From Spongilla lacustris (taxonomy: Eukaryota > Porifera > Demospongiae > Spongillida > Spongillidae), in the NCBI GenBank assembly GCA_949361645.1, contig OX442430.1:8009542-8073541 (forward strand): 64,000 nt of DNA, read 5' to 3'. The notes beneath the pieces were generated by a model. It was not told the DNA's origin, did not search any database, and worked only from the letters and a program-made list of their open reading frames with translations. Positions 55,686 to 64,000 of the stretch are shown piece after piece (within the stretch, counting starts at the first letter, position 1; every line of letters starts with the position of its first letter). Position numbers and translations under genes: made by a program.

Positions 55686-57440
55686 ATGGCCGAAAGTGCA
55701 TCAGCCGAGGGATCATGTCCCGGTCGACCAGTAAGAGGAATATTGAAAAAGCCTGCCAGTACGCCCAAAACCATGGTGATGGACAGGTGAGATGTTAATA
55801 ACTGCAGCGATTTATGCTTTAAGCACTGTGTCGTTCAGCGAAGCGCCAGGTGGTATAAGATGGGACGAGATAAACATCATGATGACAGAACACCCGGAGG
55901 GAAAGGACTACGGTCACATGAAGATCAGCGAGCCCAAGACGCCGTATCACGAGAGGATGTCGGGAGATGAGGACGATGAAGAGGCCTCGCACGGGGTGCT
56001 GTGTGCGGACGCGTTGGCGGAGAAGTGAGTTAGCTTTGCTGACATGTGCCAGCAAGCCGACTGACTTACTGCATGTGCCAGGGTATTGGAAGCTAAGGAG
56101 AACGCGCCAACGAAACGGTGGGGAGCCGGTGATTCGTCTGGTAGTGAGTGCAGTGATGATGAGGAGCTATCTGAGGAAGCGAAAGGTGGGAGGTGTAAAT
56201 TGGTGCGGCGGGCATATTTTAAGGGGAGACTAGATCTAACGTGTTCGTACCGATGGAATGTAGCAGACTCGTATGCCTGCAATTGGGCATTAAATTTCTG
56301 TACCCTGGTTGGCAAGGGGCTATGCAAGCCTATCTACCCGCACCCACATATGTATACTGGTAGATATTAGTTGTTGGTTACACTAGTTATCAATATAACT
56401 AATTATCGGTATAACTAGTTATCAGTTATCTGTATATGAACCAAACTAGCCTATGCATTTTAGCATATGCATCTTCACCATCGAAATCGCTAGCACTTAC
56501 TTCATTGTCACTGCTTTGATGTGCTGGTGACGCACTGTCATGTACTTTGTAAGCCTAGGTGCAGTACCCACTGTAGAAAAGTGTAATTATTATCATAAAG
56601 TGCGTAGATGGTAATTAAAGGCATGGGTGTTAAAAGTTTTCAGTGTGGTTCTGCAGTGGGCAAAAATTAGAGCATGGGGGGTGGTAATATAAGAATGGTA
56701 TTGGTATGAGCCAGTGGTATTGTTATGAGCCAGTGGTAGTAACCAGTTGGAAGTTAATGTACTAAAGGCCAACAGGTAATTATTATTGATTCCCAATTAT
56801 TGAAGTGAACTCCAATATATTATGTGAAGGTTATGTTGTGTGTGCCCGCAACACCAGATATGGTAGTGACTGGGATAGTGTATGGTCTGGGACCTAGATA
56901 TGGCCTGGGACCTGATGTAAGATAGGTCTAGGACCTGGTGTAAGATAGGTCTGGGACCTGGTGTACGATAGGTCTGGGACCTAGGATGAAAGCTTTTAGG
57001 GTGGTCTGAACCTAGGACATAGTTGGAGGAGCTCTACCTTACAAGTGTGTGTATGTAACAGCAGCTGGTAGTGGCTGGTAGGTTATAATGTTGGGAGGCC
57101 TATCTTGGAATTAGAACAAAGGTCGCCTCTATTGCTGGTCCTGTTCACAGCTGTAGGCCCCACAGATCAGCTGTGTTTGGCAACAGATGCTATTTGGTGT
57201 GGTCTTGATTTATGGGATGGTTTAGTGAATACAATCTTGAGAGCAACCATTTTCACATCTTTATTTAATTTCTTTACCTTGTGACCCTGTTGCGTGTTAT
57301 TTTTTACTGCAGAGCACAAAAAGAAGTTCAAGGAATGGAGGAAGAAGCACTACAATGAGTACCAGGCGGTACAGAGAGCCAGGGCCCTCATACAGCAGGA
57401 CGAGGAGTTGGAGCAGCAGCCAGAACAGATGCAATTCTGA
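55686..57440 (+). CDS. Protein phosphatase 1 inhibitor-2 (PPP1R2)
   Basis: Exons 55686-55787, about 55840-56025, about 56081-56186 and 57312-57440. The N-terminus RPVRGILKKPAS holds the KGILK PP1-binding motif. SEPKTPYHERM contains the GSK3-site threonine (PxTP) of inhibitor-2, followed by an acidic stretch (MSGDEDDEE). The last exon has FKEWRKKHYNEYQAVQRA, the KKHYNE PP1 active-site-covering helix. Inhibitor-2 binds PP1 catalytic subunit and Aurora A. The third intron is 1.1 kb and contains only short repeats (for example ggtctgggacctggtgtaa, about 56880-56985). Confidence 0.95.
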
Positions 57441-57579
57441 TTTATACATATTATTTTTACGCGACTTGCACGTTTGTATGTCCATATACAAATCAATATA
57501 CATGTACACTCGATATTATAATTACGCGAAAGTTGAAATTCTCTCTGACGTCATACGGGGTTTTAGTAATAGCACGGAT

Positions 57580-58738
57580 ATGGCACTCAGCAGACAACTG
57601 GTGAGTTGGCACGCTCCCGATTTTGAATCCAAGGAGCTGATTTACCGCCTAACATGACGCAGACGTTCAGGCCCAAGAAGAAGTGGGAGAAGGGGACCCT
57701 CCGCCATGACCTTCACAAGAAGGCGAAGGTGATGAGTGGGCGGGTACGAATCTCGGGGTTGCGACTCTTAAATTTGGTACTAGGCGTCACTCAACTCCGG
57801 GCTGGACATGAAGAAGGCGGTAGAACTGCCCGCCGAAGAGGAACTCGATGATTGGATAGCAGTCCATGGTAGGAAAAAAAGATACGTCTATCGATGCGAT
57901 GATTTTTAAATTGCACCCACGCACTCGCGCTCACACGTATACACACGTACGTACCACGCACACGCTCGTGCACACGTAGTTGTCGACTTTTTTAATCGCA
58001 TCAACCTTATCTATGGTACGATCTGCGACCAGTGCACGGATTCTACTTGTCCCATCATGTCCGGCGGACCTAAGTATGCGGTCCTGCAAAAGTATTCGTC
58101 CACTGTTGTCATACTATCGTGCACGTCTCTAGGTTTGAGTATTATTGGGCGGACGAAACCAGCAAAAAGCCGCAAGCGTTGTCGGCGCCTCACGTAATTC
58201 GCTTTGCTATCAAGGCTTCCGTTTGGTGATCGAGTTCTCTTACTTTAGTACATAACTACATTGATGGAATGGATTGAAAAACAGATAAACAACGAGGCTG
58301 TTTTTCCCGCGCAAGTTGGTACGGCACTTTTAATATAGATAATACGCCCAATGTTTTTCATGCTACACAGGAGTACCCTTTCCAAAGGCATTCATACCCA
58401 CCTGCAAGAAGATATTGACGCGCCTCTATCGCGTCTTTGTTCACGTCTACATCCACCACTTTGAGAAGCTTGTTGGAATTGGAGCTGTACGTTGTATGAA
58501 TCATTTCATTCCCTTCTTCATATCACCGCACACTATGCTTTCACTTTCAGGAAGCCCACATCAACACATGCTACAAACACTTCTATTTTTTTGTTGTTCA
58601 ATTTAAGTTGGTTGACCCAAAGGAATTTGAGCCTTTGGTAAGGAGTTAATGCTTATTAAGACCCTTCTCTGCCCACTTCATATCCTCCTCCTCCTCCCCT
58701 CCCTGCAGAAAGACTTGACTCAACGGATCTGCCGGTGA
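57580..58738 (+). CDS. MOB3 (MOB kinase activator-like 3)
   Basis: Exons include 57580-57600 (MALSRQL), 57663-57729 ([22 protein letters not shown]) and 57784-about 57869 ([20 protein letters not shown]), then [106 protein letters not shown], and a final tiny exon KDLTQRICR. The MOB zinc site (C..C and H..H in HVYIHH/CYKH) is intact. Sequence is closer to MOB3 than to MOB1, because of NLIYGTI and the T-F-R-P start. An alternative start is the ATG at 57654, without the 62-bp intron. Confidence 0.93.
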
Positions 58739-58841
58739 AGCAGCATTGTGTGGCTTATATGAGGAAGGAAGAGACTTCTTGTCTTTTTTTTTTTTTTTTC
58801 TTTTGTTTGTTAGAATTTAAGTACTATATTCTGGTGTGTGT

Positions 58842-60811
58842 TTATGGAGTCCAGTTAATCACCTCCACTGCGCGTGTGGCCGCCTTGCGCACCATGTCAC
58901 TGCTGTCCCCCTTAGCGAGGTTTTTTAGCTACCAGGGTGGAAAGGGAAGGAAGTAGGGTGGCTGTACCCCTCCCTGGTCTCATTACCTTCTCCAGCTGGG
59001 TACGAACGTCTCCTTTGCCCTTTGGGGCTTCGGCCAGCATGGTCAGCGCCTAAAGTCCGTCCATACACACCCAGAGAAGCTAGATGTGATTATCCTCAGC
59101 ATGACAATAGATGAACACGTACTTTTATTGTGTTCAGTCTCACTTCGGATGATGTGTGCTGAAGCTGTGAAGCAAGCAGGGGGATGGCCCCTTGTTCCAC
59201 CATGGTATGCTTAGCCTTGGTGATGACTGCAATGCTGAAAGGTTGTGCAGGTGAAGTGGTGTGAGGGTGAGGGTGAGGGTAAGAGATGAGGTGAAGTGGT
59301 GTGAGGGTGAGGGTAAGAGATGAGGTGAAGTGGTGTGAGGGTGAGGGTGAGGGTAAGAGATGAGGTGAAGTGGTGTGAGGGTGAGGGTAAGAGATGAGGT
59401 GAAGTGGTGTGAGGTGAGGTAAGAGATGAGGTGAAGTGGTGTGAGGGTGAGGGTAAGAGATGAGGTGAAGTGGTGTGAGGGTGAGGGTAAGAGATGAGGT
59501 GAAGTGGTGTGAGGGTGAGGTGAAGTGGTGTGAGGGTGAGGGTAAGAGATGAGGTGAAGTGGTGTGAGGGTGAGGGTAAGAGATGAGGTGAAGTGGTGTG
59601 AGGGTGAGGGTAAGAGATGAGGTGAAGTGGTGTGAGGGTGAGGGTAAGAGATGAGGTGAAGTGGGAAGTGATGTGAGGGTGGGAAAATGATACCTCATCA
59701 GACTAGCTGTGGCCTGTGCTAGTGTATCACTGTCTTGGTCAGTCAGTAGCTCCAACAGCAGAGGGATGCATCCACATGTGCAACACGTCTCCTTGCCCTC
59801 AAGGGGTAGGGAGAGGTCAAACATCACCTGGGCTGCCTTGGAGCGGATACGCATATCTTTGTGTTTCAGCAGGCTGGCACATAGCTGGATAGTGTTGGCA
59901 GCAAGGCCTTGAGAGGTTTCTACTTGCAAACACAAGTGAAGGGTAGAGAGTATCACCTCCTTATGAAGTGAAAAGTTAAGTGAAATTACGGCTAGCCCGG
60001 GTTATTAAAAATCACGTGATCTTTTGGTCATACCTTCAGTTCAGTATCAGTTTCCCAACCTAGCTTTTCCACGCACAAAGGTATTAGTCCCGCCTCCAAT
60101 ACGCCTTTGGCGCCTGCACGTGAGACGTATTGGTTAATTAATGGCCGACTAAGCTGTAGGCTACCTTCAGCGGACCTGCAGCACATTTCCACAGCACAAT
60201 GGGCGCTGTGCCGTGCCGCCTTATCTTCGTCTGAAAACTGACGGGAAGGGGATTGTGCAATACTGGATGTTATAGGCTCCGAACATACCAGTTGGGAGAG
60301 AGCGTAGAGCAGTCCATTCTCTAAGAACGCCAGTCTACCGAGGGCATGTTCTGAAAGGTGGTAAGAATTCATTTTTCAACAAAAGCTGCTTGCCCTTAGC
60401 CCGACATACAAGGTATGCTTACGCGCGATTATTCCCAGTGAGTGGGCGCTTCGCTGACGCACAATCGCGCTTTTGTCTGACAAAAGCTGCTTGAGCGATG
60501 TCGGGATCCCTGTTTGTTAAGGTCTGTGTATCACATCGAGGCTCAAAATGCTTGCTTGGTGGAATACCTTCCTTCAGAGCTGTCACCAGATTTTCCCTTT
60601 TGTGGAGTACGTCCGCCAACACTAACAAAGCTTGCTGGCGCACGGCGACATCAGAGGACTGCAGTTCCCTGTTCTACTAGGGAGTGACGTAGCTACGTCA
60701 GACAATGTAAGTTATGCTTACCAGCTTCGGTAAAGCTCTGTTTCCAAACGCCAGCGATGACTTGGAGGGATCGTAGAGGGGCAAATTAGCGCTTACTCGC
60801 GGAGCAGCCAT
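58842..60811 (-). CDS. RSPH14 (radial spoke head 14, ARM-repeat protein)
   Basis: Starts MAAPRVSANLPLYDPSKSSL then FGNRALPKL, the RSPH14 N-terminus. Successive exons carry ARM repeats: SSDVAVRQQALLVLADVLHK, TSLKQLLSDKSAIVRQR, EHALGRLAFLENGLLYALSQ, GLIPLCVEKLGWETDTELK, DMRIRSKAAQVMFDLSLPLE, then AIPLLASQLQHTSSEVRLN, and ALTMLAEAPKGKGDVRTQLE, ending KAATRAVEVINWTP. The conserved ALTMLAEAPxG block supports RSPH14. It belongs to the radial spoke of motile axonemes, so the organism makes motile cilia or flagella. Confidence 0.9.
59250..59675. repeat. 34-bp minisatellite (gtgaagtggtgtgagggtga)
   Basis: About 12 units of gtgaagtggtgtgagggtga gggtaagagatgag in an RSPH14 intron. On the coding strand it is C/A/T-rich (cacttcacctcatctcttac), ending about 25 bp before the acceptor at 59238. 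Confidence 0.93.
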
Positions 60812-60869
60812 TTTGTATCGTTGCTATGGCAATTGTTTTAAATATAAATAAAATAATAATAAAAATGCA

Positions 60870-61207
60870 TTACGTTGCCTCGTCCTCCCCCTCCTGGGGG
60901 ATGGAATAGTCGTGCTCCAGAAGGGAAAGATAGCTTGCAGGCACATAGCCAGTCTTGTGCTGTATTTGTTCAGACTCTACTAACCACCAGTCAGGTGATC
61001 CAACTTTGTCATGAGGTACCATTAAGATCACCACCTCACCCTCCGAAAGGCTCAGCTCTGCTTCGGTCTGGGCCTCAAAGTCAAACAGTGCCAGAAGTTT
61101 TGACCCAACCTCACACTGCTGTGCTCCAGTTCTCCCCAAGGCTTGCTTGGGTCCATCCTCCTGGGGAGTACCCTGTGAAGTGTGCCAACAAAGGGCTGAA
61201 ACCACTC

Positions 61208-61249
<42 letters not shown>

Positions 61250-63872
61250 CTCACTTCTTTATCTTCTTCACCTTCTGTGGTACCACTACCACCAGGAACA
61301 GTTCTTGTGATGCCTCCGGTGAGCAGCAGGGATGCAGGTGTTATGGACAGCTGGGCTAGCCTTGTGCACGCAGCTGCTAACTCGATTGTATGGCTCTCCT
61401 TCAAATCAGCAGTTGTCACACACTCCAGAGAGCTCTTGGCTTCGAAGGCAATGGGACCCAGCAGGCCACATATGGCGTCATGGAAGGAGTACTGTCCTTG
61501 GAGGAAGACAGAGAGGGTGAGATTGACCAGGGAGGTGCAGATCCCCAGGAAGTGAGGGAGGTCGTCCAGCAGCTGGGTGTTGAGGGCATCGTAGTTCCTC
61601 TTGGCCAGGAGACACTCTTCCCTCAGTAGGGTGATACGCTCATGCTCGTCGGCATGCTCCAGGGCCCGCTGGCGGTGATCGTAGTCCAGGAGCTTGTCAT
61701 GCCGCTTTGCGATGAGGAGGAGAGGGTTCTGGAACAGGGTCAGTAGGGAGCGAAGTGGGCCCATCACATGGATGTCCACAAATTCCACCTTTGTGAGTGT
61801 GGGGGAATAGAAGGAGGGGTGGTGGGGGGTGGAGGAAGGAGGAAATGGTGGGGGACAAGGAAGGGATGGTGGGGGGAGGAGGAAGGGTAGTGCTTGTTAG
61901 TATAACATAGCCGAATACACGTCTGTCATGTGGTGCAACTGAACATACATGATCCTGGGCCAAGTGCTGCACCTCCATCACGTAGTGAGTATAGTCTGTG
62001 AACACCTTCACTGTGCTGCAGTATAGCTGCATTCCTTCTTGGAACACACTCAAGCATCTGGGCAACTCCTGCCATTCGTGCGATAAAGGGGTATGGCAGA
62101 GGTGTGGGGGTGTGGCAGGGGATTGATACCTTGACACTGTCCTGCCATTCCTGTGTGTCCTTCAGCAGTGTTGTGACCAAAGCCTCCATGGCTACAACCT
62201 TGTGCTCCAGCTCATCAAACCTTGTGTCAATGGTCTGTGTGAGGTGTGTGCAGTTGGCATGATTTGGGAATTGTCAAAACTGTCCTAATGAACATGATAG
62301 ATGCATACCCCCTGAGATGCACACACTCTTGTAGTAACCCCTGACCCTTGTACCCACTCCTGACCTAGGAACCCACTCCTGACCTAGGAACCCACTCCTG
62401 ACCTAGGAACCCACTCCTGACCTAGGAACCCACTCCTGACCTAGGAACCCACTCCTGACCTTTGTACTCAAACCTGTCAGTTGTCGTATGGACTGTCCAA
62501 AGCGTCTGACCTTCTTCTGGAGTGAGTGCATGTTCACAGTGTTCACAGTTGGCCGCCTCTCACCACTGGTATACTTCTCAACTGGTAGAGGGGAGGAATG
62601 GGAGGGGGAGGAATGGGAGAAGAGAGGGGAGGGGCAGTGACCTTAACACACACACACACACAGTGAGCCATATCATAACCCTTACCAAGGTCCTTCCTCC
62701 TCTTGAACTCGTTGATGTCCTGGGCCACCTGTTGGGCTGCTTCAAGGGCCTGCAACAGCCTGCGTTGATCTGGGTGCGATGGGGGTGTGGCCTTGAGTAG
62801 CTTCTCCAAGAGAAGTGGGTACTTGAGGACACGCTGTACAGGTTTGATCAGGAGAGATTGAAGCTCCCAACTGATGGAGTCAATATGACTAGAGGGGAGG
62901 AGAGAAGTAGGTACACCTGCAACACGCTTGCCTTGCCCACCTTGTGGTACCCATTTGGTTTGATATGGAAACTGAAACACTAGGGTCTTCCAACAGCTGT
63001 GAGAGAAAAGCCACATGTGTTATAGTAACGCAAGCATGTGTAATGCAAGCACGTGTTATTGTAACACAAGCACGTGCTATTGTAACGCAAGCACGTGTTA
63101 TTGTAACGCAAGCACATGTTATTGTAACGCAAGCATGTGTAACGCAAGCACGTGTTATTGTAACACAAGCACGTGTTATTGTAACACAAACACGTGCTAT
63201 TGTAATGCAAGCACGTGTTATTGTAACGCAAGCACATGTTATTGTAACGCAAGCACGTGTTATTGTAATGCAAGCACGTGTTATTGTAACGCAAGCACGT
63301 GTGTAACGCAAGCATGTGTTATTGTAACGCAAGCACATGTTATTGTAACGCAAGCACATGTTATTGTAACGCAAACACGTGCTATTTTAACGCAAGCACG
63401 TGTTATTGTAACGCAAGCACGTGTTATTGTAACGCAAGCACGTGTTATTGTAACGCAAGCACGTGTTATTGTAACGCAAGCACGTGTTATTGTAACGCAA
63501 GCACGTGTTATTGTAACACAAGCACGTGTTATTGTAACGCAAGCACGTGTTTATTGTAACGCAAGCACGTGTTATTGTAACACAAGCACGTGTTATTGTA
63601 ACACAAGCACGTGTTATTGTAACACAAGCACGTGTTATTGTAACACACAAGCCATGTATCTCAGCCAATGGTATACCTTCTCCAGGTTTGTGATGTGGCT
63701 GTCATGGTTCTTGCAGTAAGCTCCATAAGTATCCCTGAGGCGTGGGGCCACAGAGAGGAAGGCAGTAGGGATGGTCTCCTCCCTCTCAAGGGAGTGGAGC
63801 AGGTCCCCTGAGATGAGCCTCATGTCCGATATGCTGGTCATCAAGGAGTCCAGATTGACACCATCCCTCTGA
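60870..63872 (-). CDS. DH-BAR-SH3 Rho guanine-nucleotide exchange factor (DNMBP/ARHGEF37-38 type), 5' end missing
   Basis: Exons visible right to left: about 63872-63677 (DSLMTSISDMRLISGDLLHS, AYCKNHDSHITNLEK), about 62998-62945, about 62890-62690 (LLIKPVQRVLKYPLLLEKLL, the DH signature, and EFKRRKDLG), about 62580-62476, about 62240-62120, about 62085-61947, about 61790-61250 (BAR: RHDKLLDYDHRQRALEHA, ALNTQLLDDLPHFLGI) and 61200-60870, containing one SH3 domain (LLALFDFEAQTEAELSLSEG, DWWLVE, GYVPASYLSLL) and the stop. The DH then BAR then SH3 order and the KRRKDLG and LLDDLP motifs match the Tuba family. Only one SH3 is present after the BAR, against two in Tuba. The start is beyond the window. 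Confidence 0.88.
61206..61246. repeat. (CA)n intron core
   Basis: A ~45-bp intron between BAR and SH3 exons of the RhoGEF that is almost entirely (GT)n on the coding strand, from donor GTGAGT to the acceptor. Confidence 0.9.
62353..62470. repeat. 19-bp tandem repeat (aacccactcctgacctagg)
   Basis: Six copies of gacctaggaacccactcct in an intron of the RhoGEF gene, on the coding donor side of the exon ending near 62476. Confidence 0.93.
63020..63650. repeat. 21-bp minisatellite with CACGTG in most units
   Basis: About 29 units of gtaacgcaagcacgtgttatt. About 25 copies keep the palindrome CACGTG (canonical E-box); others have CACATG or CATGTG. It lies in the intron between the first two visible RhoGEF exons and ends about 25 bp upstream of the coding-strand acceptor near 62999. 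Confidence 0.95.
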
Positions 63873-64000
63873 GGGGATGTGGGGGGAGAGGGGGGATGTC
63901 AACGGTTTGGAATATTGAATTTAAAAATCTCAAAAGATGGAAAAGATGGAGATATATGTAATGAGAGGCGTACGCAGTATGGCAACTTAAATTGAAATTT
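63873..64000. other. Intron sequence at the window edge
   Basis: Left of it is the first visible RhoGEF exon. This stretch shows no coding similarity and is presumably an upstream intron of the same gene. Confidence 0.6.

Noticed and set aside
57654..57851. MOB3 starting at 57654 and reading through MSGRVRIS without splicing
   Set aside because: The read-through loses the MOB core; splicing from AAG at 57729 to GCGTCACTC at 57784 restores the family sequence.

Overview
This is a eukaryotic, gene-dense window that looks like an early-branching animal, most plausibly a sponge (Porifera). The basis is the gene set plus genome style. Animal or holozoan-type genes are present: p190RhoGAP, a RING1/RNF2 Polycomb E3, a VCPIP1 deubiquitinase, a Tuba-like DH-BAR-SH3 RhoGEF and a large LRR-Ig surface protein. 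Genes are packed tens to hundreds of bases apart, introns are short and stuffed with simple repeats, and several genes have no intron. The species cannot be fixed from the sequence alone. RSPH14 implies a lineage with motile cilia or flagella.

Layout. 1-9066 is a 21-bp minisatellite of more than 300 units with ~1.25 kb higher-order repeats, interrupted at 6884-8590 by a ~1.7 kb palindromic insertion. It lies in, or continues from, an intron of the minus-strand LRR-Ig gene (9113-17995, six LRRs then at least 11 Ig domains, 3' end outside the window). Then follow SPRYD3-like (+, 18129-19448), a SAM-domain protein (-, 19907-21416), p190RhoGAP N-terminal half (+, from 21713), a 200-N scaffold gap (27368-27567), U1A/U2B'' snRNP (-, 27629-28187, cut by the gap), Beclin-1 (+, 28326-29681), RING1/RNF2 (+, 30568-32664), an adenylate-kinase-like P-loop protein (-, 32768-35640), ribosomal protein eL32 (+, 36007-36564), RUNDC1 (-, 36643-40208), MFAP1 (+, 40384-43581), a DUF547 protein (-, 43670-45177), CMC2 (-, 45217-45447), SHOC2 (+, 45609-49259), VCPIP1 (-, 50881-55626), PPP1R2 (+, 55686-57440), MOB3 (+, 57580-58738), RSPH14 (-, 58842-60811) and a DH-BAR-SH3 RhoGEF (-, 60870 to beyond 63872, 5' end outside the window).

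The genes do not form a pathway. They are ordinary housekeeping and signalling genes (splicing: U1A, MFAP1; translation: eL32; autophagy: Beclin-1; ubiquitin: RING1, VCPIP1; Rho/Ras signalling: p190RhoGAP, SHOC2, RhoGEF; PP1 regulation: PPP1R2). They are arranged as alternating strands with seven head-to-head pairs whose start codons are about 60-370 bp apart, so they probably share bidirectional promoters.

The unusual content is in the non-coding DNA: the minisatellite with its palindromic insertion; a Tc1/mariner-type MITE that carries the first codons of a transposase on both arms; a second small inverted-repeat element with C-runs; introns built as a G-run/C-run hairpin; and a recurring pattern in which intronic tandem arrays abut the 3' splice site with a pyrimidine-rich coding strand. 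I saw no tRNA, rRNA, CRISPR array or bacterial gene. Intron-exon boundaries are read by eye from splice consensus and protein continuity and have not been checked against transcripts.
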